From the NCBI RefSeq assembly GCF_030381805.1, contig NZ_JAUDRH010000019.1, positions 136,858-200,857 of the forward strand: a stretch of 64,000 nucleotides of DNA, written 5' to 3'. The position numbers were made by a program, and so were the translations under genes. The stretch comes from Chlorogloeopsis sp. ULAP01 (GTDB taxonomy: Bacteria; Cyanobacteriota; Cyanobacteriia; Cyanobacteriales; Nostocaceae). The notes under the pieces were generated by a model, which did not search any database, was not told the DNA's origin, and was given only the letters and a program-made list of their open reading frames with translations. Every line of letters begins with the position of its first letter. The stretch's first letter is position 1. Shown in pieces: positions 36,161 through 43,738 of the stretch.

Positions 36161-37153
36161 GTGCAACAAATAGGAATAGCAATTACAGGAAGTGGCTCGG
36201 CAGTACCAGCTACTTTCCTGGATAACCAGGGGTTGACTGAACTGGTTGAAACATCAGACGAGTGGATAACAACAAGAACAGGAATTCGTCAAAGGCATTT
36301 AGCCAAAGCTGGTGATTCTCTTGCAGAACTTGCTGCGATCGCAAGCCATCAAGCGATCGCCATGGCTGGAATTACACCAAAAGACATAGATTTGATTTTG
36401 CTCGCAACTTCTACGCCTGATGATTTATTTGGCAGTGCTTGTCAAATTCAAGCAAAATTAGGAGCGGATAGAGCAGTAGCATTTGACTTGACAGCTGCCT
36501 GCTCTGGCTTTGTGTTTGGATTAGTTACAGCCGCCCAATTTATTAGAACCGGAGTTTACCATAACATACTACTTATTGGGGCAGATATCCTCTCTCGTTG
36601 GGTGGATTGGCAAGATCGGCGTACCTGCGTTTTATTTGGAGATGCAGCTGGGGCAGTTGTACTACAAGCAAACCCACGCGATCGCTTACTAGGATTTGAG
36701 CTTAAAAGTGATGGCACTCAAAATAATTGTCTCAACCTAGCTTATCAAGCTAACTCTACAGAACTGCTCTCTAGTGTTTGTGTAGGACAAGGTGGCTTTT
36801 TGCCCATCACAATGAATGGCAAAGAAGTTTACCGATTTGCCGTCCAAAAAGTACCAGAAGTTATTGATAAAGCTTTATTTCGCGCTAACCTCTGTGTAGA
36901 GCAAGTAGACTGGTTGCTATTACATCAAGCAAATCAACGCATTCTCGATGCTGTTGCCCAGCGCCTAAATATCCCGGAAGATAAAGTTATCAGTAATCTT
37001 GCTTATTATGGCAACACTTCTGCCGCCTCTATTCCCCTTGCCCTAGATGAAGCAGTACGGCAAGGCAAAATTAAATCTAACGACATCATAGCCGCATCAG
37101 GTTTTGGTGCTGGACTGACTTGGGGAGCGGCAATTTTTCAATGGGGTAGATAG
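36161..37153 (+). CDS. fabH: 3-oxoacyl-ACP synthase III
   Basis: Condenses acetyl-CoA with malonyl-ACP to start fatty acid synthesis. About 330 residues with the catalytic Cys in DLTAACSGFVFG, His in LLHQANQRI and Asn in YYGNTSAASIP. I chose GTG 36161 because GGGAGA lies at 36148-36153 with a 7-base spacer and the product starts VQQIGIAITGSGSAVP; an in-frame TTG at 36146 is less likely. Central gene of plsX-fabH-fabD. Confidence 0.95.
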   Translation: MQQIGIAITGSGSAVPATFLDNQGLTELVETSDEWITTRTGIRQRHLAKAGDSLAELAAIASHQAIAMAGITPKDIDLILLATSTPDDLFGSACQIQAKLGADRAVAFDLTAACSGFVFGLVTAAQFIRTGVYHNILLIGADILSRWVDWQDRRTCVLFGDAAGAVVLQANPRDRLLGFELKSDGTQNNCLNLAYQANSTELLSSVCVGQGGFLPITMNGKEVYRFAVQKVPEVIDKALFRANLCVEQVDWLLLHQANQRILDAVAQRLNIPEDKVISNLAYYGNTSAASIPLALDEAVRQGKIKSNDIIAASGFGAGLTWGAAIFQWGR

Positions 37154-37159
37154 GGTTAA

Positions 37160-37207
37160 TTGCTAATGATTAATGGTTAATAGTTAATGGTGCAATTAAC
37201 TATTAAC
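37160..37207. repeat. TTAATGG/TTAATAG heptamer-like tract between fabH and fabD
   Basis: Imperfect tandem TTAATGGTTAATAGTTAATGG followed by its inverse CAATTAACTATTAACTATTAG, giving a dyad. Same repeat family as other intergenic heptamers in this window. Confidence 0.65.
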
Positions 37208-37271
37208 TATTAGCGATTAGCAACCTCTACTAGCCACCGACACTTGATACTTGAGAGTTGATGATTGACGA

Positions 37272-38150
37272 ATGACTAAAAGCGCATGGGTATTTCCCGG
37301 ACAAGGTTCCCAAGCTCTGGGAATGGGAGCAGATTTAATAGAATTACCATTAGCAAAGGAAAAATTTGCCCAAGCTGAAGAAATTTTAGGCTGGTCTGTA
37401 ATAGAAATCAGTAACAATGATGCCGAAAAACTATCACATACCCTCTACACTCAGCCCTGTCTGTATGTAGTAGAAAGTATTCTCGCTGATCTTCTTTTAA
37501 AAAAAGAACAGCCAGATTTAGTTGCTGGTCACAGTTTGGGAGAATACATTGCTCTTTACGTTGCTGGTGTATTTGATTGGACTGCTGGGCTACACTTGGT
37601 AAAGCGTCGTGCAGAACTCATGGAAAGTGCTGTTGGTGGAATGATGGCAGCATTAATGAATTTTGACCGCGAAAAACTAGAAAAGGCGATCGCCGAAACT
37701 CCTGAGGCGACAATCGCTAATGATAATAGTCCAGCCCAAGTTGTGATTTCTGGCACACCAGCAGCAGTAGAAAAAGTGATGTCACAAGTGAAGGCAAAAC
37801 GTGCAGTTCCTTTAAAAGTTTCTGGTGCATTTCATTCGCCTTTAATGGCAGCAGCCTCGGCAGAGTTTAAAGATGTTTTAGCTTCTGTAGAATTTAATAC
37901 AGCTAAATTGCCAGTTTTATCGAATGTAGAACCAACTCCATCCACAGACGCAGATGTTTTAAAACAGCGTTTGATCCAACAAATGACTGGGGGGGTGCGC
38001 TGGCGAGAAATTTCCCTAGCCCTACCAGAAAATGGCATTGAGCGAGTAGTGGAAATTGGCCCCGGTAATGTGCTAACTGGTTTGATTAAACGCACTAGCT
38101 CCGGCCTAATTTTGGAAAACATCCGTAGTGCTGCGGAGTTACCTGTTTAA
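37272..38150 (+). CDS. fabD: Malonyl-CoA:ACP transacylase
   Basis: Loads malonyl groups on ACP. 292 residues with the nucleophile motif GHSLGEY (about residue 87), FPGQGSQALGMG at the N-terminus and the catalytic His in SGAFHSPLM (about 197). Length typical. Third gene of the lipid operon; in related genomes plsC is expected next, but here it is about 4.8 kb away. Confidence 0.96.
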   Translation: MTKSAWVFPGQGSQALGMGADLIELPLAKEKFAQAEEILGWSVIEISNNDAEKLSHTLYTQPCLYVVESILADLLLKKEQPDLVAGHSLGEYIALYVAGVFDWTAGLHLVKRRAELMESAVGGMMAALMNFDREKLEKAIAETPEATIANDNSPAQVVISGTPAAVEKVMSQVKAKRAVPLKVSGAFHSPLMAAASAEFKDVLASVEFNTAKLPVLSNVEPTPSTDADVLKQRLIQQMTGGVRWREISLALPENGIERVVEIGPGNVLTGLIKRTSSGLILENIRSAAELPV

Positions 38151-38323
38151 TATTTAACTTATAGTGCTTGTGGAATTGGAGATGCGATCGCTTTCTACCC
38201 TTGCTAGTTTTGGTTTGGGTGTGGAGCGATCGTGTAATTAAAATAATAGATTTCACAACTTCCTATATTTGATGAGCCAGTACAATAAAGATTTGAGCAG
38301 CTTTATGCCGTCTGTGAGTAGCA

Positions 38324-38971
38324 TTACGCTTTCACTCCAGCCAAAATCAAATTAATCGCTTCCTGAGTTTGCCGCTCAATCATTTCTGAACTGAGAAGTT
38401 GCCGACTCGGATCGAGATACTTCAAATTTTCGTGGGCATTAAAGTAAAATGTGCAAACTCCCAAAATATTGATCGTGGTCAAAAATGGATCGAGCGATCG
38501 AAACACACCTTCAGCTATTCCACGTTCTAAGAGAGTTGCCATACTCCAGAAACTTTTCTGCCAACCGCTCATCTGACCATATTGCCCCTGATTTTGGATA
38601 GCTTCATAAAACCACAGCATTCCGCGATGTGGATAATTGGCTCCGTAAGCAATGCCACTGCGAATGTATGCTTTTAAGGCTTCTTCTACGGGTAAATGGT
38701 CTGAACCAAGCTGTTGAAATGCTGTATCCAACTCGCTGCCGATCCGTTCCATTACTGCTTGATAAAGTCTTTCCTTACTTTCAAAATAATAATAAATCAT
38801 CGCTTTTACAACACCTGTTCGGGCAGCGATCGCATCGATCCGCGTTCCAGCCAAGCCATAGCGGGCAAATTCCTGTTCGGCGGCATCTAAAATTTGCGCC
38901 TGAGTTGCCTCGGCATCTCGAACTTGACGAGGCTTTTTTGCTTTTCGTCTGAAATACTCTGAAGAATTCAC
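38324..38971 (-). CDS. TetR-family transcriptional repressor
   Basis: A 215-residue TetR regulator. The N-terminal helix-turn-helix spans about residues 20-68 (ILDAAEQEFARYGLAGTRID; VVKAMIYYYFESKERLYQAV). The C-terminal ligand domain resembles the TetR_C of broad-acting stress or metabolite sensors; ligand unknown. Divergent from the Rieske gene at 39089, with two copies of a palindrome in the 117-base gap, so it very likely represses itself and the Rieske gene. Confidence 0.9.
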   Translation of the reverse strand: MNSSEYFRRKAKKPRQVRDAEATQAQILDAAEQEFARYGLAGTRIDAIAARTGVVKAMIYYYFESKERLYQAVMERIGSELDTAFQQLGSDHLPVEEALKAYIRSGIAYGANYPHRGMLWFYEAIQNQGQYGQMSGWQKSFWSMATLLERGIAEGVFRSLDPFLTTINILGVCTFYFNAHENLKYLDPSRQLLSSEMIERQTQEAINLILAGVKA

Positions 38972-39001
38972 ACTTGTCCTCTGATACTTGCAGCATTAAT
39001 G

Positions 39002-39021
39002 CTAACTGAAAATTTGGTTAG
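39002..39021. promoter_or_regulatory. TetR operator site 1
   Basis: Palindrome CTAACTGAAAATTTGGTTAG, half-sites CTAACT/GGTTAG (one mismatch) with an 8-base spacer. It lies just upstream of the -35 box TTGACA of the Rieske gene and 30 bases before the TetR start codon. Binding is inferred. Confidence 0.8.
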
Positions 39022-39024
39022 TTG

Positions 39025-39053
39025 TTGACAAACTCTTTGTCGCAGCAGATACT
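39025..39053 (+). promoter_or_regulatory. Promoter of the Rieske gene
   Basis: Perfect -35 box TTGACA (39025-39030), 17-base spacer, then GATACT (39048-39053) as -10. The box overlaps operator site 2, a layout expected for repression. Confidence 0.65.
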
Positions 39054-39071
39054 AACTGAATATATAGTTAG
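39052..39071. promoter_or_regulatory. TetR operator site 2
   Basis: Palindrome CTAACTGAATATATAGTTAG with perfect half-sites CTAACT/AGTTAG and an 8-base spacer, 50 bases downstream of site 1 and followed by the same TTGTTGA. It covers the expected transcription start of the Rieske gene. Confidence 0.85.
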
Positions 39072-39088
39072 TTGTTGAGGCTCAACTC

Positions 39089-40042
39089 ATGAATCCGATC
39101 TTACCGGGTGCGCCTTGGTTGATTGCTCATCGTTCTATGCTAGGGATAAATCGTCCCCATAAGGTGACATTAAATGAGCAGGACTACGTTCTATGGCAAA
39201 ATGATCGGGGTGAAATTTTCGCTTTGAACAATGTTTGCCCTCATATGCAAGCGCCACTATCAGATGGCTGGATTTGCCAGGAAAGAGGAACGATTACCTG
39301 TCCATTCCATGCTCTAGAGTTTGACGGTGAGGGGAGATTATATCGAGAGGGTAAACAACAGACGCAACCAATCGCGCAGCCACTCAAGCTTATAGTGAAG
39401 AGAGATTGTGTTTGGAGCTATGGGGATTGCGAATCTCGCGTGGCTATTCCTGAAATTGTTGAGCAAATTGCATCGGAATATGATTTTGTCGGGATTGCTG
39501 GAGAAAAAACGATCCAGGGGGACTTCTTAAGTACCTGGTTAATCAATTCTGATTTCAATCATCAAAATGGCACCCATCGGGAGCTATTTCAGATTGTTCA
39601 AAACCAAATGACAGAATTTGATCAAGATGGCTTTTGGTATAAGGTAAAACAGGAAAGTACGAGAGCTGATAACTCACTTAGAGAACTTTTGCTTAACCCA
39701 GTTTTGTTAACTATCCCAAAAGTTCTCAAGAGTACCGTTGAATACTTTTTCCCTTCCGTTTTAGTGCTTTATGCCGAAACAGGAGCTGGGCCTTTTGCTC
39801 AAGTGGTTGTGCAATATCCGCAGCAACACAATCAAACCAAGATTTATGAATTAATCTTCGCCAAGCTAAAACCTACTTGGGTAAAGCCTCTTTTACGTCA
39901 ATCAATGCTAAAAGCCATTGATGTGATTGTTGAGCAGGATACGACCGCGATTGAAACTCGCTATCCTCGCCAACCTGGCAAGGTTAAACTTCCCGGTGAA
40001 GAAGTCATGATGTATGCTGAGAAACTTTATCATGAATGGTAG
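39089..40042 (+). CDS. Rieske 2Fe-2S non-haem iron oxygenase
   Basis: A 317-residue single-component oxygenase-like protein. Rieske motif CPHMQAP...CPFHAL (C-x-H at about residue 51, C-x2-H at about 71) binds 2Fe-2S. A likely mononuclear iron site is DFNHQNGTH (D-x2-H-x4-H, about 154). The C-terminal half is the catalytic domain. The group includes plant pheophorbide and chlorophyllide oxygenases as well as bacterial ring hydroxylases; substrate here is unknown. Divergent from a TetR gene and under its presumed control. Confidence 0.85.
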   Translation: MNPILPGAPWLIAHRSMLGINRPHKVTLNEQDYVLWQNDRGEIFALNNVCPHMQAPLSDGWICQERGTITCPFHALEFDGEGRLYREGKQQTQPIAQPLKLIVKRDCVWSYGDCESRVAIPEIVEQIASEYDFVGIAGEKTIQGDFLSTWLINSDFNHQNGTHRELFQIVQNQMTEFDQDGFWYKVKQESTRADNSLRELLLNPVLLTIPKVLKSTVEYFFPSVLVLYAETGAGPFAQVVVQYPQQHNQTKIYELIFAKLKPTWVKPLLRQSMLKAIDVIVEQDTTAIETRYPRQPGKVKLPGEEVMMYAEKLYHEW

Positions 40043-40061
40043 CCGTTTTCTCAGCCAATGA

Positions 40062-40247
40062 CTTTTTTGTATACGCTCTGCACAAGAAGTTCTTGAAGTT
40101 GCCTTACGCTTGCTGGATGCATATGATCGCGCTGAAACTGAATGGGTGGAGGATGTGAGAGAGAAAATAGATGCGGCAATTGCTCAATCAGAGCATACAC
40201 CACCTGTTGACGGTGAAACTTTTGTAAACCAAATTTTAAAACGGTGA
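40062..40247 (+). pseudogene. Remnant of a ParD-type antitoxin gene
   Basis: An open frame with no start codon reads QEVLEVALRLLDAYDRAETE then EKIDAAIAQSEHT and ends DGETFVNQILKR. This resembles the C-terminal two thirds of CC2985-family ParD antitoxins, with the ribbon-helix-helix N-terminus missing. No ParE gene follows; instead a hydrolase starts at 40325. A 5'-deleted remnant is the simplest reading. Confidence 0.55.
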
Positions 40248-40324
40248 ACAGCAACGTTGGGCAGCAACGCTCCGTCTGCGATAATACAGCCATATGGGAA
40301 TATAAAAGAAAGAGTTCACAGCCG

Positions 40325-41149
40325 ATGAACCATAAAGATGCGACACCTCTACGGTTTGCTGACACGCAACTCACGACAGGTGTACGGCTCCATTATGCAG
40401 AGCAAGGTAGCTCTGCTGGTCATCCGATTATCTTGCTCCACGGCTACACAGATTCGTGGTTTTCATACAGCCGCGTACTGCCATCCCTCTCTTCGGTCTA
40501 CCACACCTATGCCCTAGACCAGCGGGGTCATGGTGACTCTGAGCGGCCTTCAAGTGCGTATGACATACCGGACTTTGCTGCCGACGTGGTTGCGTTTATG
40601 GATGTGATGAGACTGACGCAAGCAACACTAGTCGGGCATTCAATGGGAAGCCTCGTGGCACAACAGGTGGCTCTCAATGCGCCGGAGCGTGTGGCGCGGC
40701 TTATTCTAGTCGGCTCGGCAACCAATATGCGTTCCAAAGATGTCTTCCAGCTACAGCAAGCAGTTAACGCGCTTGACGACCCGGTACCCCCGGAGTTTGC
40801 ACGGGAATTCCAGTTGAGTACCATTTATCACTCAGTACCCGACGACTTCCTAGACAGGGCAGTCGCGGAGAGCCTGAAGCTACCAGCACGCGTGTGGCGT
40901 GCCGCTTTGGCAGGACAGCTTGCCGTAGACTACACCGCCCAAATCAATTGCATTCAGATGCCGACACTGGTTCTGCGGGGCGATCACGATACGATATTCT
41001 CACAGAGCGCCCAGGATGCTCTAGTGGTTGGTCTAGCGAATGCAGTCTTGAAGGTTTATCCAGAAACTGGTCACGCGCTCCACTGGGAGCGTCCAGACGA
41101 GTTCGTTCATGACATAGAAGCCTTCATCATCCGTACGAAGTCGCCGTAG
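40325..41149 (+). CDS. Alpha/beta hydrolase, GC-richer than neighbours
   Basis: A protein of about 274 residues in the alpha/beta hydrolase family: oxyanion HGYTDSW, nucleophile GHSMGS (about residue 97), acid in RGDHD and His in TGHALHWE. Similar to haloperoxidase/esterase-like enzymes; substrate unknown. The track can be extended in frame to GTG 40244, but ATG 40325 starts the conserved region. Codons are visibly richer in G/C at third positions than surrounding genes (for example GAGCGGCC, GCCGACGTGG), suggesting recent transfer. Sits between two toxin-antitoxin remnants. Confidence 0.82.
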   Translation: MNHKDATPLRFADTQLTTGVRLHYAEQGSSAGHPIILLHGYTDSWFSYSRVLPSLSSVYHTYALDQRGHGDSERPSSAYDIPDFAADVVAFMDVMRLTQATLVGHSMGSLVAQQVALNAPERVARLILVGSATNMRSKDVFQLQQAVNALDDPVPPEFAREFQLSTIYHSVPDDFLDRAVAESLKLPARVWRAALAGQLAVDYTAQINCIQMPTLVLRGDHDTIFSQSAQDALVVGLANAVLKVYPETGHALHWERPDEFVHDIEAFIIRTKSP

Positions 41150-41197
41150 AGCACATTTTATTTTTGTGCTGATGCTGCTGTGCATAAGAGCTTTTGC

Positions 41198-41314
41198 TTA
41201 CGAACCCGCTACCCAACAAACGCAAACCAAATGCTCAAACTGTTCCTGAGTCACTTTGAAAGTATCTGGAAGGTATAGCAAAGGTTTCATAGCAGGAGCG
41301 CAGATTGCTACCAT
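41198..41314 (-). pseudogene. Remnant of a Uma2-type gene
   Basis: A 38-codon minus-strand frame includes LPDTFKVTQEQFEHLV, typical of the N-terminus of Uma2 (DUF820) family putative endonucleases, which normally run about 180-200 residues. It then breaks down and stops. Short, so moderate support only. Confidence 0.4.
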
Positions 41315-41346
41315 TTTATAGTAAGAGGTAACTGGTCATTGATCTG

Positions 41347-41362
41347 GTAAGTAACTTTAAAA
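41347..41362. repeat. Short direct repeat upstream of the DUF433 gene
   Basis: GTAAGTAACTTTAAAA matches the first 16 bases of the repeats at 41978 and 42901 at 14 of 16 positions. Confidence 0.45.
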
Positions 41363-41385
41363 GATTCATCCTAGAGTGCAGCCCT

Positions 41386-41610
41386 ATGTCAGACTTGTTG
41401 AGAAGAATTACGATTAATCCAAAACAGTGTGGTGGTCGCCCTTGCATTCGAGGTATGAGAATTAGGGTATCAGATGTACTGGACTTATTTGCGGCTGGAC
41501 TGAGTGCTGAACAAATCTTAGAAGAAATGCCCGATTTGGAGGCAGATGCTTTAAAAGCAGCACTTTTATACGCCTCGCGTAAGCTTAATCATCCAGTTTT
41601 GGTGGCATGA
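41386..41610 (+). CDS. DUF433 antitoxin
   Basis: A 74-residue DUF433 protein (CGGRPCIRGMRIRVSDVLDL; AALLYASRKL). In cyanobacteria DUF433 genes sit directly before DUF5615 PIN-like genes and act as the antitoxin of a VapBC-like type II system by family inference. The stop codon overlaps the toxin ATG (ATGA at 41607-41610), a typical coupling. Confidence 0.88.
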   Translation: MSDLLRRITINPKQCGGRPCIRGMRIRVSDVLDLFAAGLSAEQILEEMPDLEADALKAALLYASRKLNHPVLVA

Positions 41611-41891
41611 CGATTTGGATTGATGCACAGTTGTCTCCTACGATCGCAACTTGGATTACCAGCACTTTTGGAATAACAGCATTAGCTTTACGCGATATTG
41701 GTTTGAGAGATGCTGAAGACTCTGAGATTTTTGAGACAGCAAAAGCTCATGGGGTTATCTTCATAACTAAAGACAGCGACTTTGCTGATCTAGTCGATCG
41801 CCTTGGATCGCCACCACAAATTATCTGGTTAACGTGTGGGAATACTTCAAATGCTCGATTGCAAGAGATTTTGAGTGCTACTTTGCCCTAA
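41607..41891 (+). CDS. DUF5615 PIN-like toxin, C-terminus cut by a stop codon
   Basis: A 94-residue DUF5615 (PIN-like) protein, putative RNase toxin. Acidic residues of the PIN active site are visible: WIDAQLSP, DAEDSEIFETA and ITKDSDFADL. It ends at TAA 41889-41891, but the same frame continues to TAG 41943-41945 with ALELLQAGEALVEISGD, which matches the usual C-terminus of the family. The last 18 residues appear to have been lost by one nonsense change (probably CAA to TAA). Activity may be weakened rather than lost, since the PIN core is intact. Confidence 0.85.
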   Translation: MTIWIDAQLSPTIATWITSTFGITALALRDIGLRDAEDSEIFETAKAHGVIFITKDSDFADLVDRLGSPPQIIWLTCGNTSNARLQEILSATLP

Positions 41892-41977
41892 GCACTAGAG
41901 CTTTTACAAGCAGGTGAAGCGTTAGTCGAAATTAGTGGAGACTAGCAGTGCAAGCTCACAAACAATTGCTCAATCAG

Positions 41978-42011
41978 GTAACTAACTTTAACACTCAAAA
42001 GCAGTGCCAAT
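41978..42011. repeat. 34-bp direct repeat, left copy
   Basis: Matches 42901-42934 at 29 of 34 positions (core TAACTTTAACA-TCAAAAG-AGTG). The pair brackets the DUF6959-like pseudogene and the RelE-like module. Confidence 0.75.
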
Positions 42012-42035
42012 AAGATGGGAGACTAAGTTTAAGTT

Positions 42036-42315
42036 GTGAATGAGCAACCTGCAAACACTCAAATAGCAGAATTTTTGTCTCACTCCTCAAATGCAGGTAT
42101 TGTGCAAATGCCGGGACGCAAATTTCCTGGTATTGTCATGCAAGGAGATATTTTATTGAACCTTTTTAGAGCAAGTTTGTTTCAGTTTACTGGATGCCAA
42201 GTAGCGTAGAGACCAACAGGCATATTATGAGTTCTTAATGTTTGCTGAAATGCTTCAGGGACAATTGCTTTACTACGAAAAAACTTTAGATAAACTGGAA
42301 ATACCTCGGCCGTAA
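42036..42315 (+). pseudogene. Frameshifted DUF6959-like gene
   Basis: From GTG 42036 the frame encodes NEQPANTQIAEFLSHSSNAG then IVQMPGRKFPGIVMQGDILL, and stops at TAG 42207. In another frame, from about 42205, it resumes as AYYEFLMFAEMLQGQLLYYE and KTLDKLEIPRP, stopping at 42313. Together they resemble the small DUF6959 family (central RxFPGxxxQGD, C-terminal YExxLDxxxI). A frameshift near 42200 splits them. Family call from memory. Confidence 0.45.
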
Positions 42316-42397
42316 TTTCCGTCAATTCGGGAGCGGCTGATTCAAGATGATTACGATTCTTGAAGACACTTGATCCTCCTATTCCAAGAATAGAACG

Positions 42398-42616
42398 ATG
42401 ACTGAGTTACTTGAACAAGCAATTTCAAGACTTAAAACTTTGCCTCCTACTGAACAAGACGCGATCGCAGCCATCATTCTAGAAGAACTCGAAGATGAAG
42501 TTCGATGGGATGCTACCTTTGCTAAGTCCAAAGATGTTCTTGCTATCCTTGCAGGCGAAGCAATAGCTGAGTATCGTGCAGGTAAAACACAGGAGTTAGA
42601 TCCCGAAACATTGTGA
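42398..42616 (+). CDS. RelB-like antitoxin of a broken RelE module
   Basis: A 72-residue acidic protein (MTELLEQAISRLKTLPPTEQ; ILEELEDEVRWDATF; EAIAEYRAGKTQEL) of the type that precedes RelE/ParE-like toxins in cyanobacteria. Stop overlaps the toxin GTG start (42613). The antitoxin frame is intact although its toxin is not. Confidence 0.75.
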   Translation: MTELLEQAISRLKTLPPTEQDAIAAIILEELEDEVRWDATFAKSKDVLAILAGEAIAEYRAGKTQELDPETL

Positions 42617-42895
42617 AGTCACGCACTACCGCCCAATTTCGTAAAGCGTTTGCGGGACTGTCTGAGCAAGTTCAAGAGCAAGCACGTGAAGCATATCGCC
42701 AATTCAAGCAAGATCCAAGTCACCCAAGTTTACGCTTCAAAAAGGTGCATCCAGAAATACCAATTTATTCTGCTCGAATCAGCAAAAATTATCGGGCAGT
42801 TGGACAGCTATGTTGGACAGCTATATGGAGATACGGTCATTTGGTTTTGGGTCGGTTCACATATAGAGTATGACAAGTTACTCTTGCAGTTATAG
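42613..42895 (+). pseudogene. RelE/ParE-like toxin disrupted by a 13-bp tandem duplication
   Basis: The frame starts MKSRTTAQFRKAFAGLSEQV and is RelE-like through ISKNYRAVGQL. Then TTGGACAGCTATG is duplicated in tandem (42800-42812 and 42813-42825, last base G versus A), shifting the frame so that translation ends out of frame at 42873. Removing one copy restores QLYGDTVIWFWVGSHIEYDK and LLLQL to stop 42893-42895, the usual RelE-like C-terminus. A clear loss-of-function or phase-variable lesion. Confidence 0.9.
42800..42825. repeat. 13-bp tandem duplication inside the RelE-like gene
   Basis: Two adjacent 13-base units TTGGACAGCTATG and TTGGACAGCTATA; 13 is not a multiple of 3, so it shifts frame. 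Confidence 0.95.
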
Positions 42896-42900
42896 CGACA

Positions 42901-42934
42901 GTAATTAACTTTAACAGTCAAAAGTAGTGGCGAT
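42901..42934. repeat. 34-bp direct repeat, right copy
   Basis: Partner of 41978-42011 (29 of 34 identical). Immediately follows the broken RelE-like gene and precedes plsC. Confidence 0.75.
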
Positions 42935-42973
42935 CGCTTATCCTTAAATTCAGTCTGATTTCAATTATTTTCT

Positions 42974-43612
42974 GTGGGCAAAAGCCGCGAACCATTCGTT
43001 AGTCTGTTCCTTTACCACGCCTTTAAGTGGTCTGTTGTTAGCCCGATGCTGCACGTTTACTTTCGGGGTAAAATTTATGGTGCAGAAAATGTGCCTAAAA
43101 ATGGGCCTTTGCTGGTAGTCAGCAATCATGCTAGTAACTATGATCCGCCAATTGTGTCCAATTGTGTAGATCGGCCTGTGGCACACATGGCGAAAGAAGA
43201 ATTATTTAAAATTCCCGTTTTAAAACAAGCGATCGCTTTATATGGTGCTTATCCAGTCAGTCGAGGTACAGCCGATCGCGCTGCTATCCGTGCAGCCTTA
43301 AATTATCTAGAACAAGGGTGGGCTGTCGGTGTTTTTTTACAAGGCACTCGTACTTTAGATGGACGCATTACAGATCCAAAACGAGGTGCAGCGTTAATTG
43401 CTGCTAAAGCAAAAGCACCACTGTTGCCAGTTAGTTTATGGGGAACTGAAGCTATTGAGCAAAAAGGTGCTGTCATACCTCGTTCAGTTCCCGTAACAGT
43501 AAGAATTGGAGAGTTGATAGAAGCACCAACTTCTACGGATAAAGAAGAATTAGAGGCTGTAACGCAAAAGTGTGCTGTGGCAATCAATAAGCTACACGAT
43601 CTGGGGCGATGA
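42974..43612 (+). CDS. plsC: 1-acyl-sn-glycerol-3-phosphate acyltransferase
   Basis: A 212-residue acyltransferase making phosphatidic acid. Motifs: NHASNYD (HX4D, about residue 51), GAYPVSRG and FLQGTR in place of the FPEGTR block (about 121). GTG start at 42974 gives MGKSREPFVSLFLYHAFKWS. It is normally grouped with plsX-fabH-fabD; here it is separated by an accessory block, so it needs a promoter of its own in or after that block. Confidence 0.92.
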   Translation: MGKSREPFVSLFLYHAFKWSVVSPMLHVYFRGKIYGAENVPKNGPLLVVSNHASNYDPPIVSNCVDRPVAHMAKEELFKIPVLKQAIALYGAYPVSRGTADRAAIRAALNYLEQGWAVGVFLQGTRTLDGRITDPKRGAALIAAKAKAPLLPVSLWGTEAIEQKGAVIPRSVPVTVRIGELIEAPTSTDKEELEAVTQKCAVAINKLHDLGR

Positions 43613-43738
43613 GTGCAAGCCTTTTATGGGTATCGGAGGAATATTTTTCTTATACCCTTTCTTCTATCAAGTAACCAGGGAAATATGCACTAGGGAAGTG
43701 GTGATTGTAACTTAAAGTCTGTAAGTTTAGGTTTATCT

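Noticed and set aside
35039..37153. T-box or FapR-type operator in the plsX-fabH leader
   Set aside because: No recognisable T-box or FapR palindrome was found in the gap before plsX.
40244..40324. N-terminal extension of the hydrolase from GTG 40244
   Set aside because: The 27 extra residues are unlike the family and overlap the ParD remnant stop; ATG 40325 is preferred.
42182..42397. Minus-strand open frame of about 70 codons (contains SAAPELTEITAEVFPVYLKF)
   Set aside because: It has no start codon and overlaps the DUF6959-like plus-strand pseudogene, of which it is probably the reverse-complement shadow. I know no family for it.
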